Below, piece after piece: positions 21,672 to 31,400 of a stretch of DNA of 41,701 nt. The position numbers and the translations under genes are program-made. Origin of the DNA: a virus. Position 1 is the first letter of the stretch, and each line of letters begins with the position of its first letter. The notes under the pieces were generated by a model. That model searched no databases and was not told the DNA's origin. It worked only from the letters and a program-made list of their open reading frames with translations. The stretch is taken from IMG/VR virus record IMGVR_UViG_3300046522_000243, positions 1 through 41,701 of that record; one strand, given 5' to 3'.

Positions 21672-22745
21672 TCAGTATTTGATGCAGTAGAGCAGGGCGA
21701 CGTTGCGACCACGCGTTTCCACGCCGCCGGCCGCCGCGATGGTGATACCCGTAGTCCTGGCGGCGATAGCGATGCCGGTTCCCGCCGCGCTGGTGCTGGC
21801 GATATTGGCTACTTGACCGCCGTTACCCACGTCAAGCTGACCGCCGCCGCCAAAGGTACGTGTAGGCACCTGAAATCCCTGCAGCGAATGGGCGTGACCT
21901 GGATCGGATACGCTGTGGGTGTGGCCAGGGTCTACGGCCGTATGCCCGTGCGACTGAATAGACTGGGCCTGGGCAGAACCGATCGTTCGCCCCGCGTCCA
22001 CGCCACGGCCATCGTCAAAGCCACGGATGAATTCACCGCGCAGATCAGGAACATTGAACGTGGTCGACCCGTCGCCAGCACCATAGAGAGTGCCGATCTG
22101 CGCGAAGAGGCCGGCATAGGCCGTGCGGCTGATCGCAGCGCCGTTGCACTTCAGGTAGCCCTGTGGTGCAGTGTTCATGGCGAACTGCACCACTTGGCCG
22201 ACCGGCACGCCGGAAGAGGGGGCAGACCAGATGCGGGCGACGCCGGCACTATCGGATACGACGATCAGCGTCTGCCCGGCCGTTACGCTGATGTCGCTGC
22301 CGTCCGGCGTGACGATACTGCTGCCGTTGCTGATCGTCAGCGCTCCCGTGAAGCGCACGAATTTCAGCGTGTTCTTTCGCGTCCCGAACGACGAAATTGT
22401 ATTGGTGCCAGTGACGATGGCGCGGTTGCTGTCCAGGCCAAGGACATCAGTCGTCGTCGCGGACGCGATGGTGATTTCTGCCGTCCAGTAATGTAGGTTC
22501 GGGTAATAGATGTTGGTTGTCGGGTCGAACGTGCCCAGCAGAATGTCGTCTGCGCCGTCGAAGAACTTCTCAAGCCATGTCGCGCCGGACGTGTCCAGCC
22601 ACTTCATCCCGGCCTGTGCGTAGGGTGGGCGAGAGGAACCGGAGTGCCTGCTTTCGACGGCATCGCGGAACTGCTGCAGCATGGTGGCAAGCTCAGTGCC
22701 GTTCGTCTCGATGACGTCGATAGTGCCATAATCATACTGGCTCAT
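21672..22745 (-). CDS. tail fibre with phage collar domain
   Basis: A 357-residue fibre. The N-terminus (~1-60) likely attaches to the tail tip, residues ~80-170 are beta-rich with repeated Gly/Thr/Ser, and residues ~178-250 form a phage tail collar domain (VGQVVQFAMNTAPQGYLKCN, LYGAGDGSTTFNVPDLRGEF). The C-terminal HGHT/GHTH/GHAH motif near 270-285 and ending ALLYCIKY are typical of collar-domain fibres, which may bind metal through the histidines. Start overlaps the J stop (ATGA). It likely sets receptor binding together with J. Confidence 0.85.
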   Translation of the reverse strand: MSQYDYGTIDVIETNGTELATMLQQFRDAVESRHSGSSRPPYAQAGMKWLDTSGATWLEKFFDGADDILLGTFDPTTNIYYPNLHYWTAEITIASATTTDVLGLDSNRAIVTGTNTISSFGTRKNTLKFVRFTGALTISNGSSIVTPDGSDISVTAGQTLIVVSDSAGVARIWSAPSSGVPVGQVVQFAMNTAPQGYLKCNGAAISRTAYAGLFAQIGTLYGAGDGSTTFNVPDLRGEFIRGFDDGRGVDAGRTIGSAQAQSIQSHGHTAVDPGHTHSVSDPGHAHSLQGFQVPTRTFGGGGQLDVGNGGQVANIASTSAAGTGIAIAARTTGITIAAAGGVETRGRNVALLYCIKY

Positions 22746-25700
22746 TGTTTCACTCCATAGCCGACGGCGTTGTAATCGAAGGTGCGCGAGATCGCGGTCC
22801 CGGCACTGTTGAAGTAGCGAATGCTGAAGCCCGTCTCGCTCTTGGCGGTGATCAGCTTGCGGTCGCCCGTCGCCATGTCCTGGTCGGCGATCGCCAGACC
22901 GGTGAGGCCCTTGAACGGCGGGTCGAAATTGATCCTGAGACCGGCTGTCGGAACAACCACGTCGTTATCTGCGATGATGCGGTCAGGCATATCGATGCTG
23001 ATCTCAAGCGTGCGCACTGCGGGCGAGACGTGCGGCTCCAACGAGTAGAGCGTTGCCCTGAAGCGAATTGCCCTGAAACGCAGGTCCCCGGTGACGAATT
23101 CTGTCCACGCGGACCAGGTTGGCGAACCTGCCGGGTCGTCATCGGTGATCTGGTACTCGATACTCAAATCCCAGAGGTCGGAAGCGACATTCGAAAGGCT
23201 CTCGACCGTGGCAAGACTATCCCAGGTGTCGAGGTTGGCGCGGTTGTCGACGGCGAAGACGTTAATCGTCGCCGTTATCCTAGATGTGTAGATTTCGCTC
23301 AGATCGGTGAGACCGAATTCGTATGTGCCGACGGGTGGGTAAAGGCCTCCACTTTCTGTCAGCGTCAGGTCGATACCGTTGACAGAGCAGCCCGTCCGCG
23401 TGCCAGGGAAGGTCGGCTGGGCCGTGACCTTCTCGACGGCATTGAGCTGCGCGCCGGTGACCACCGTCGTCAACAAGGCTGCATTGGGGCTGTAGGCTCC
23501 GGCAAAGGAAACCGCCTTGATCATGTATGTGCCGGGGATGGTCGGCAACTGTATCGAAGAGCCCTGCGCGTTTTCGACAATGACCACCGCACTTTCCCAC
23601 ACAGCCCCTGTTAGGGCCGGCGTATGCCTGATCTCGTAGTGCTGGATGTTCAGGATGTTCGGCACATGCCAGGTGAACTGCGACTGATCGCCCAGAACTG
23701 AGATGCGGAACTGATCGATGTCGGCAGGGGGCAGCATGAGGCCTAGCAACTGAATATTGGTGCTTACCTGCCAGTCCGACGTGCCGCCCAATGCCGAGAC
23801 GGCGCGCACCCTGAAATTATAGCGGCCGGCCTGCGTATTGGTGAGGGTGACGATCGGGTCGTAGGTCTGATCGATACGCTGCCATGCGCTCAGCACGCCG
23901 TTGGTGTTTGTCTGGTACTCCCACTGGAACTGGGTGATGCGCGGGTCCTTCGGCGCGGCAATCGAATAGTCGACCGCCATGATCGTGCCGACCTGGCCGA
24001 GCGCGTAGGCGTATTCGTTGAACTGCGGCGTGGTCGGCTTCGCGATATCGCCAGACGGGAGATCGGATACGTTGAGCAGCGTGAATTGGGCGTCTTTGTC
24101 GACGGCCGCGAACTTCGCAGGCTCGTACTGCAGGCCCATGACGTCGTAGACGTTCGGCGAGCTTTCTTTGATCGTGATGACGCGGAACAGCTCGGGGACA
24201 AGATCGTCGCGGGTAATCACCCACTGGCTCTCGGCATCCGGAGCCGCACTTAGCGCGGGCGACACGGTGACGGTATTGAGCGGTGTATCGTAATCGGTGA
24301 TGACGATATCGGTCTCGGCGACGGAGCCATCCGGGAGGGCGACGCTGATAGCGTATGCGTGCCCGATCTCGAAGGTCACGGGCATGTCGAGAACGAGGCT
24401 CGTCGTGGTGCAACCCGTTGCAAGTCGACCACCGTATTCGATGCCAGCCTGCGACGGGTCCTGCACGGCGACGATGTCGCCCGGTCGAACGCCGGAGTGA
24501 TCGAAGCCGGCCTGATAGGTCAGCGTTGCCTTCTCGTAAAGCTCGGTCAGCACAGTCCACTTCGCCATACGCCAAGCCTGGCCGCGCGACGTGCATCCAA
24601 CTGTGTCGATCTTGGTGTCGCGGTAGCCATATTTCAGGATGCCTTCGGGGTCCTGATAGACGGCGTAGTCGGTCGAGTAGAAATCGCTCGGGTTCTGGAA
24701 CTTCGCCATCGCCACGGTATGGCGGGCCTTCAGCGCCGACGACTGACGCTCGAAGCTGCCGTCGATAACGTTGGACGGCGTGACGAGCACGACAGGGTCC
24801 TTCGGCCGGTCCTGGACAGAGACGATCGACCCGGACGACCAATAGGCCATGCCACGGAAGCAGGCCGCCATGGTCGACAGCACGTCATAGGCCTCGCGCT
24901 TGTCGGCGATAACGCCGTTGAAGGTCATGCGCGGTTCCGTGCCGCCGAGACCGTTTGGCACGAGCTCGTCACAGTATTTCGCGATCTCATACAGGCCCCA
25001 CTTGTCGACCTGCGAAACGTCGATGTAGTTGCCGAGGCCGAACCGATCGTTGATGACCATGTCGTAGAAGACCCAGGCGGGGTTGTTGGACCAGAGGAGC
25101 TGGAACGTGCCATTCCAGACGCCAGAATAGGAGGCGTTGCGGGTGATGTTGCCGTTCACGTCGTAGAGACGCGTGGTGTAGTTCGACGGGACCTTGATCA
25201 GGCGACCATCGACCAGGTACTTGCGCTCGGGGATTTGCGAGTTGAACTGCTCGCCGTCGATGATCATGCCGATATAGGCCGAGTTCGGGTAAGTGAACTT
25301 GGCTTCGATGATGCCCTCGAAGGACGAGAAATAGGTGTCCGTCTGAACCTTGACGTCTTCGGTGTCGGCGCTCAGACGGGAGACGCGGATTTCCCACGGC
25401 GCGCTGGCGCCAGACGGGTTCTTCGGTAGCGCGAAGTAGAATTCCTTGTCGTATGGCGAGGTGCACTTGCCGGTCAACGTGACTGCGCCGGTCGACGTGC
25501 TCCACGGCCCACCCTGGTATCGGACATCGATCTGGAATGAGACGGACGTCGGCTTGATATTGCCGTTGTCGTCGGCGATCGACAGGGCAGGGATGCGGAT
25601 CGTCACCTTGCAGCTATCGTAGTCCGGATCGGTGAGTGCGCGGATGATCGGAATGCCGTATTTGACCTGGGCGCCGACGTTGGTGATCGCCTCGACTCCT

Positions 25701-25984
25701 GCCGCGCCGTTCATGATGGGCTGATCCGGCAGACCGACGCGAATATCCCACGCCACGCCCTGGAAGTTATACGTGCCGTCGGCCGCCATCAGCGGTGTCT
25801 CGTCGAGGAAGATCGAGCGTGCGCCGTTGACCAGGCCCTTGATCTCGCCTTCGCCGAGCAGATCGAGAATGCGCGCCGTCGCCTTGGAGCGCAGCGTGTT
25901 CGGGCTTTCCTTGCCGCCAGAGCCGGAGCCTTTGCCACCGCCCTTGCTGCCGGAAATCGTCGCGATTTTTCGGTTCAGTCCCAT
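22742..25984 (-). CDS. tail tip/host specificity protein (lambda J-like)
   Basis: A 1080-residue central tail-tip protein. Gly/Ser/Lys-rich N-terminus, then the J family start NTLRSKATARILDLLGEGEIKG, conserved blocks around 300-480 (FGLGNYIDVSQVDKWGLYEIA, AWRMAKWTVLTELYEKATLTY), and fibronectin III-like modules from ~660 onward. It closes the tail tube and contacts the receptor. A family palindrome lies within the coding sequence (24409-24422). Adjacent to I, K, L, M as in lambda. Confidence 0.9.
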   Translation of the reverse strand: MGLNRKIATISGSKGGGKGSGSGGKESPNTLRSKATARILDLLGEGEIKGLVNGARSIFLDETPLMAADGTYNFQGVAWDIRVGLPDQPIMNGAAGVEAITNVGAQVKYGIPIIRALTDPDYDSCKVTIRIPALSIADDNGNIKPTSVSFQIDVRYQGGPWSTSTGAVTLTGKCTSPYDKEFYFALPKNPSGASAPWEIRVSRLSADTEDVKVQTDTYFSSFEGIIEAKFTYPNSAYIGMIIDGEQFNSQIPERKYLVDGRLIKVPSNYTTRLYDVNGNITRNASYSGVWNGTFQLLWSNNPAWVFYDMVINDRFGLGNYIDVSQVDKWGLYEIAKYCDELVPNGLGGTEPRMTFNGVIADKREAYDVLSTMAACFRGMAYWSSGSIVSVQDRPKDPVVLVTPSNVIDGSFERQSSALKARHTVAMAKFQNPSDFYSTDYAVYQDPEGILKYGYRDTKIDTVGCTSRGQAWRMAKWTVLTELYEKATLTYQAGFDHSGVRPGDIVAVQDPSQAGIEYGGRLATGCTTTSLVLDMPVTFEIGHAYAISVALPDGSVAETDIVITDYDTPLNTVTVSPALSAAPDAESQWVITRDDLVPELFRVITIKESSPNVYDVMGLQYEPAKFAAVDKDAQFTLLNVSDLPSGDIAKPTTPQFNEYAYALGQVGTIMAVDYSIAAPKDPRITQFQWEYQTNTNGVLSAWQRIDQTYDPIVTLTNTQAGRYNFRVRAVSALGGTSDWQVSTNIQLLGLMLPPADIDQFRISVLGDQSQFTWHVPNILNIQHYEIRHTPALTGAVWESAVVIVENAQGSSIQLPTIPGTYMIKAVSFAGAYSPNAALLTTVVTGAQLNAVEKVTAQPTFPGTRTGCSVNGIDLTLTESGGLYPPVGTYEFGLTDLSEIYTSRITATINVFAVDNRANLDTWDSLATVESLSNVASDLWDLSIEYQITDDDPAGSPTWSAWTEFVTGDLRFRAIRFRATLYSLEPHVSPAVRTLEISIDMPDRIIADNDVVVPTAGLRINFDPPFKGLTGLAIADQDMATGDRKLITAKSETGFSIRYFNSAGTAISRTFDYNAVGYGVKQ
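24409..24422. promoter_or_regulatory. palindrome TGCAACCCGTTGCA inside J gene
   Basis: Exact family member in coding sequence (encodes Ala-Thr-Gly-Cys, same frame as the site in the polymerase gene). No promoter nearby. Confidence 0.7.
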
Positions 25985-25986
25985 GG

Positions 25987-26613
25987 TTATTTCCCGCTTG
26001 AATGGCTGGGCACGGCGATGTCGACGGTCGACATGCCGGCAGAGATTAGAACGGAGCCTACAAGTGTGCGTCCATAGATGACGGGAACCGGGCCGCCCTG
26101 CTCGGTGACATTCAACTGGCCGTCGAGCATGAAGCTGTCGTCTTTCTTCTCGTCGGTCTTTGGCTTCTTAGTCAGCATCTGGGAAACGCCGGCCGCGACG
26201 AGGCCGAGGCCAAGGACAGCCAGGTTGCCGTAGGTGAGGCCGCCGATACCGATCGAGGAGGACAGGGTCAGCGTGGCGGAGGCCAGCGGCACGAAGAAGG
26301 CTGCCGCCAGCAGGAAGACGCCTGCGATGATCTTGAACAGGCCACCCTTCTTGTGGCCCTGAATGACAGGCACAATATGGATGTCGCCGCCATTGAGCAG
26401 CATCTTCACTTCGTCTTCGCCGAGCTGCACGCCGGTCTTGCGGCTGCGGCCCCATACGATCTGGAAATTGTGCTTCTCGATAAACTCACGGAAGTCTGGG
26501 AGCTGCAGTGACAGGGCACGCACGGCTTCGGCGATCGACGACACGTCGAGGTCGACCGACGCGCCGTAGCGCTTCTTGGCCAGTCCGTAGAAGTGGATGG
26601 TGCGGTAAGCCAT
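25987..26613 (-). CDS. tail assembly protein (lambda I-like)
   Basis: A 208-residue protein. N-terminal ubiquitin-like/beta-grasp part (MAYRTIHFYGLAKKRYG, AVRALSLQLPDFREFI), central hydrophobic region (~108-165) and a C-terminal GGPVPVIYGRTLVGSVLISAG, the hallmark of phage tail assembly protein I. Start overlaps the K stop (TAATG); 2 nt separate its stop from J. Confidence 0.85.
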   Translation of the reverse strand: MAYRTIHFYGLAKKRYGASVDLDVSSIAEAVRALSLQLPDFREFIEKHNFQIVWGRSRKTGVQLGEDEVKMLLNGGDIHIVPVIQGHKKGGLFKIIAGVFLLAAAFFVPLASATLTLSSSIGIGGLTYGNLAVLGLGLVAAGVSQMLTKKPKTDEKKDDSFMLDGQLNVTEQGGPVPVIYGRTLVGSVLISAGMSTVDIAVPSHSSGK

Positions 26614-27449
26614 TACAGGGTCTCCGGCAGGTCTTTGTGTCGGACGATGAAGTCGAGCTTCGGCCCCCACACATGCCCGAACTGGCGAAGCGAGAGCTGC
26701 CCGCCCGCGTGGTGAATGAATTGCTGATCGTCAATGAAGACGCCGGCATGGTTACGCACGAGCGGGGAGTGCAGGCGAGTGATAAAGCAGTCGCCCTTTT
26801 TCGGTGCATCCCGTTGCACGCGCTTGAAGCCACGGCTTTCGAACAGGTCGATATAGAGGTCGAATTCTGCAACACCTGCGTCGCTGACATTCTTCCACCA
26901 TTCGCTATCGCGCGGCACGTCGTCGAAATGGATGCCCTGCAGACGGTGCCAGTCGCGCACCAGGCTGTAGCAGTCGTTGACACCATGCAGGAAGACGCGG
27001 CCGAGCAGCGGGCGTATAGGCAGGCTGTCTCCCCACCAGATCGGGTCCGAGGTATGGGTAGCGTCGGCAATCGAGATGCCCCACGGTACATCGCTGGCGA
27101 TCTGGCTTTCCATGTCCAGCTTCGACGGTGCGTTATCTGCCATCAGGGGCTCGCCGCGCTGATCGAGTTCAGGACCAGGCGTATGGCTGTGCACGATGCC
27201 TTCGATCTCGTCGGCTATGTCCTCGTAAATGTGCGAGCTGAACGCAAAATGCCTGTCCGGCGTCTCGGAGATGTTCTCCACCGGCAGGAAGCGGTCACCG
27301 CGCAGAAAGAGGCCGCATGCCTCGTTTGGCACCTTCTCAAGTGCGTGGAGGCGCCAGGCGGCCAGTGCTTTCGGGTGGCTGGAATTCAGGCCGACGTCAT
27401 GCGCGCACGCGAGAGACGCCGGGGAAACCACCGAAGGGATAGTTAGCAT
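26613..27449 (-). CDS. tail tip peptidase, JAMM + NlpC/P60 (lambda K-like)
   Basis: A 278-residue protein with two hydrolase domains. N-terminal JAB/JAMM metalloprotease-like: Glu43 (NEACGLFL), His87-x-His89 (VHSHTPG) and SKLD at 109-112; the spacer between HxH and SxxD is longer than usual. C-terminal NlpC/P60 cysteine peptidase: Cys160 in GVNDCYSLVRDW and His in RNHAGVFIDD. It likely processes the tail tip and cuts peptidoglycan peptides on entry. ATG 27449 overlaps the end of L by ~50 nt; the frame is open further upstream but that part is out of family. Confidence 0.88.
   Translation of the reverse strand: MLTIPSVVSPASLACAHDVGLNSSHPKALAAWRLHALEKVPNEACGLFLRGDRFLPVENISETPDRHFAFSSHIYEDIADEIEGIVHSHTPGPELDQRGEPLMADNAPSKLDMESQIASDVPWGISIADATHTSDPIWWGDSLPIRPLLGRVFLHGVNDCYSLVRDWHRLQGIHFDDVPRDSEWWKNVSDAGVAEFDLYIDLFESRGFKRVQRDAPKKGDCFITRLHSPLVRNHAGVFIDDQQFIHHAGGQLSLRQFGHVWGPKLDFIVRHKDLPETL
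26805..26818. promoter_or_regulatory. one-mismatch palindrome TGCATCCCGTTGCA in K gene
   Basis: One mismatch to the family consensus, within coding sequence. Confidence 0.5.
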
Positions 27450-28107
27450 TGGGTCCAAACCTCTTCTTGCAGCATGTGTCGAAGCGACGCGACGGCGTGT
27501 CGTTGTCGCTGGTCGTGGGTGCGCCGTTCTCGTCGAAGGAGCCACGTGCGCCGGTGTAGGGGCACTGGACCCCGGTATAGTCAAAGTGATCGCCCTTCCA
27601 GACGCGATAGCGCCACAGGCAGTAGTCGCGAATGACGGTACGGCCCGGCAGCTCGACGCCCTGCTGGTCCATGGCGGCCGACAGCTTCCATTCGACCTGG
27701 AATTTGGTGTGCTTGGTCTTCTGCTCGAAGACGTAGATATCGGGGGCGAACATGGCGGCCGAGTTCGCTTCTGCGCCGCCGTCAAGGAACTGGCTGTAGG
27801 TCTTGATGCGCGTGAACTTGGCACCGATCAGGTCGTCATATTCCTTGGCGATGCCAGAGACGAAGCGCGTGGCATTGCTGATCTTGACGGTCGGTTGCGG
27901 CAGCGTGCCCTTGCCGGCCCACTCGAAGCCGTCAGCCTCGACGTCGGCGTAGACGAAATCGACGCCGCCAAACGTACAATTGCCGCTCGGGCAGAACGCC
28001 CATTGCTGGTTAACGCCGATCGGATTGAGATCGACGATAAACAACTGCACCAGTGCACCGGGTTGCAATCGCTGCGATGCACGCTGAATGTCCGCTTGGA
28101 TATACAT
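27397..28107 (-). CDS. minor tail protein L-like
   Basis: A 236-residue protein following gpM, as in lambda. Four cysteines (CPSGNC near 40; CLW, QCPYTG, DTCCKKRFG in the C-terminal half) match the gpL family, whose cysteines hold an iron-sulfur cluster. ATG 28107 overlaps the M stop (TAATG). A near-palindrome lies in its first 55 nt. Confidence 0.82.
   Translation of the reverse strand: MYIQADIQRASQRLQPGALVQLFIVDLNPIGVNQQWAFCPSGNCTFGGVDFVYADVEADGFEWAGKGTLPQPTVKISNATRFVSGIAKEYDDLIGAKFTRIKTYSQFLDGGAEANSAAMFAPDIYVFEQKTKHTKFQVEWKLSAAMDQQGVELPGRTVIRDYCLWRYRVWKGDHFDYTGVQCPYTGARGSFDENGAPTTSDNDTPSRRFDTCCKKRFGPNANYPFGGFPGVSRVRA
28054..28067. promoter_or_regulatory. one-mismatch palindrome TGCACCGGGTTGCA in L gene
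   Basis: One mismatch to the consensus; encodes Leu-Gln-Pro-Gly-Ala near the start of L. Confidence 0.5.
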
Positions 28108-28463
28108 TACGGGGCAAAGACCTGTGTGAAAGTTGCCGAGACTGTATCGTGAATGGGGCCTACATGTATAGTCCGCCACTTTTCGCAGGTCCACATCCTC
28201 GCCACGTCCTGATCTGGCGGCGTGTAGTAGAAAGCCTGCCAGCCTGCGCGCTCGATGAAGAAATCCGTCAGGACCTTCGCCTCTTCGCGCGTGAGGTTTT
28301 CAAATGACACCGAGTATTCGGCGGTGATCGAATTGAGGCCGTCTCCGGCCCGCTGTGCATAACCGTTGCCGAACTGCGCCTTGAGGACGCGGGCGACCTC
28401 GTCGCGGCCGGAGCCGACGGAAATCTCGACGTCGTTCGGTAGGGGTAGGTTTGGTGTGGTCAT
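28107..28463 (-). CDS. minor tail protein M-like
   Basis: A 118-residue gpM-type protein (VARVLKAQFGNGYAQRAGDG, FFIERAGWQAFYYTPP), which connects tape measure and tip. 3 nt downstream of the tape measure stop. Confidence 0.82.
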   Translation of the reverse strand: MTTPNLPLPNDVEISVGSGRDEVARVLKAQFGNGYAQRAGDGLNSITAEYSVSFENLTREEAKVLTDFFIERAGWQAFYYTPPDQDVARMWTCEKWRTIHVGPIHDTVSATFTQVFAP

Positions 28464-28466
28464 GGC

Positions 28467-31400
28467 TTATCGTCCTGCGAGGAGGCCGCCAGGGCGGCTC
28501 TGATTGATGAACCATTCGGTCATGTGCTGATCGACGGCGGCACCCACTTGGCGCGACATGTTGCGCTGATGCTCCTCGTCCTTCTGCCGATCGCCGGAGG
28601 AGCCCTGCGTCTGGATGCTGATCGGAATGGAGATGTCACCGATAGACACGCCGCTCTTGCCGCCGCTGCCACCTGCACGGTGGCTGGTAAAGCCGCCCGC
28701 GACCTGGCCGGCTTCATAGGCCTTGGTCTCTTCGCGATTGAGCACACGCTCGCCCTTGAGGCCGATAAACGGCACTTCGTCGGGACCGAGCTTGCCGCCC
28801 GTGTGGAAGCGCTGTGCGCCGGCAAAGGCAGAGAGTGCCGCCGACTTATAGCCGGAGGTGTAGGAGCCGATCTTTGCGCCGTCATGGCCAATGCCGAACA
28901 GCGAGCTGATGAAGCCTCCGCCGCCCGTGGCAAGACCGCCTCCGCCGCTGGAGCCAAGCGCTCCTATGACCGCCATGATCACGCTGGAGAACTGGCCGAG
29001 GCCTGGAACGACAGACGATAGCGGGCCGAGCAGGGCACCTACACCCTGACCGAAGTTGCCGACCTGCGGCGTGGCCGTTGTGGTGCGTGCCTGCACTTGC
29101 TGGAACTGCGGCGCAGCCGTGGCAGCGGAGTTGCCAGCCCCTGCTACCGCCTGATTGAGCTGGATGTACTGCTGGGCTGCCTGCTGGGCAGACGCGACCT
29201 TCTGCGCATCGCCAGAGGCCTGTGCCGCCTGGAGCTGCTGATTGAGCTGATTGGCATTGGCTGCCTGCTGGGCGCTGCCGTTGACCTGGATATTGTCGAG
29301 CTGCTGCTGGGTCTGCTGGACCGTCTGGACCTGCCGCTGCATCGACTGGACCTGAATTTGGTTGACCTGCTCGGACGTCTGGCGTGCCTGCTCGACCAGT
29401 TTCGGGCCGTTGTCGCCGATGGACTGGTTATAGGTGCTCATCGCCTTCGACGGATTGTCCTTCAGACCTTCCCACGTGCCGCCGAGCTTACCGACAAGGC
29501 TGCGATCGAGACCGTTCTGCTGCAGGTAGCTTTCGAGACCCGAGCCAAGGCCGGAGCGCTGCTCGGCGATGCGCCAGGCCATTGCACGCTGATCGTCTGG
29601 CATAAAGCCGCCACCGCCGAAGTCGCGGTAGGTCGAGCCGGTGATCTGGTAGGCGCCTGCGGCCGAGGAGAAGCGACCGTCCTTGGTCGGCTCCAGAATG
29701 TTCGGGTGGCCGGCCGACGGATCGAATGTCTTGCCGGGCGAGCCGACGCCGCCGTAGCGCACGTCATATCGACCGCCGCTCTCAACCGAGGCGATGGCAT
29801 CCAGGAATGCGTTCTTGGCCTGGGATGCGCCAGCGCGAATGCCGGCGACATAGTCCGAACCGATGCCCGACGAGCCGAGCGAACTGGGCGAGCCCGCTGC
29901 ACCCCGTTGCACTGCGCCGACCGGGGCCGTGAGGCCAGTACCGGTGACCGTGCCGTTGACGACGACGGTGTTGGCCGTGACCGTGGCTGTGGCCGTCGTG
30001 ATTGCACCTGCGGCGTCTTTGCTGCCACCGAAAATCTTGTCCAGGCCGGTGCCCTTGAAGGCGTTGGCCATGATGTTCTTGAAACCGGCAGACAGCATCT
30101 GCTTGGCGAAGCCCTTGACCATGTCACCAAACGAGGCGTTGCCGTCCACGACCAGGTCGGCGAGGTTGTCAGCAATGCCGTTGAGCGCCGTGTTCCAGGC
30201 GTCCTTGACCTTGTCGGCCAGCTTCAGATTGTCGTCGATGAAGTCGTCGAAGCCCGCGCGGATGCCGTTGAGCGGGTTGCTCTCGTAGGCTTCCTTCAGC
30301 TTCTGCAGCGCGTCGTATTCCTTCATGTACTGGTCGACATACTGCTTGGCATCAGCAATACCTGCCTTGCGGGCTTCACGCTCGACTTCGAGCTGGGCCG
30401 TCAGACGGTCCCGCGCCTGCGCACCGAGGCCGATGACCGCCGCCTCGTCCTTCAGCTTCTGGATGCGTTCGTTCAGCGCTTCTGCGAATTTGCGGACCTG
30501 CGAAGCGTCGTTCGCACCTGGCTTGTTCGGGTTGGCGAAGTCTGTCTGACCACCCTTGGCAGCCTTTTCCGCCTGTTTGCGCTCTTCTTCGAGCTGCTTG
30601 GCGCGGGTGGTCACTTCGTCCATCGATTTGATGGCACCGGACTTCAAATCCTCGATCAGCTTTTCGGCGCTGTCGACGAAGGTCTTGACGTAGTCTGTCG
30701 AGAAGTTCTCGGCGATCTTGTCTTTCACTTCGGCGAAGTTCTTAGCGACGACTTCTGTCAGGTCCTTGGTCGGGCGGTTGAACGCCTCGCGCATGCCATC
30801 GAAGTCGAGCGTCATCGCATCGCCGATGCCGTCGGCCAGGTTGCCGAACAGCGACTTGGCATTGTCGACCATGCCCATGAAAACGTCATAGACCGTATTG
30901 CCGAGCGCTACGAAGACGTCCTTCACCGAGATCGAAAAGGCGATGAAGGTGTTGACCATGTTCGTCGTAGCCTTAGCGGCTGCCGATATCATGCCACCGA
31001 ACAAGGTAGCAGCGCCATCGGCGACGATACCGATGCCGGCGAGGATGTCCTGCACGGCCTGAGAGAAGCCTTGCCAGACAACCTGGAGCGCGTTCTTGAC
31101 TTTCTCCCAGATCGCCATGACCAGATCGCCGACACGTACGGTGTCGTCACCCCACTTGAAGGTGGCGTCGCGGAATTCATAGAGCAGCGTGACCGCCGTG
31201 ATGATGGCACTGGCGATGAATAGTAGCGGGTTAGCCTTGGTGATCGCGTTGAACGCAGCCATGGCGATCGAGGAGGTGCGGATGGCTGTGACCAGTGCAG
31301 CGAAGCCGCCGACGAGCGCAGCAACACCAGCAGCCGTGCCAATGCCGGCGAGCGCGGCAGACAGCACCTTTGCCTCAGTCGATCCATCCTTGATGTGGGA

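Noticed and set aside
22137-22150. Half-site GCCGTTGCA as another palindrome copy
   Set aside because: Left half does not match; more than one mismatch.
22745-25429. Long plus-strand frames opposite the J-like gene (289 and 356 codons)
   Set aside because: Antisense shadows; composition typical of the complement of high-GC coding sequence.
27450-27824. Upstream extension of the K-like gene
   Set aside because: Ser/Arg/Pro/Thr-rich composition is that of an out-of-frame shadow of gene L; family starts near 27449.
29097-31223. 708-codon plus-strand open frame opposite the tape measure gene
   Set aside because: GC-rich antisense shadow; product is Leu/Arg/Asp-rich without domain, and the minus-strand product is a clear tape measure protein.
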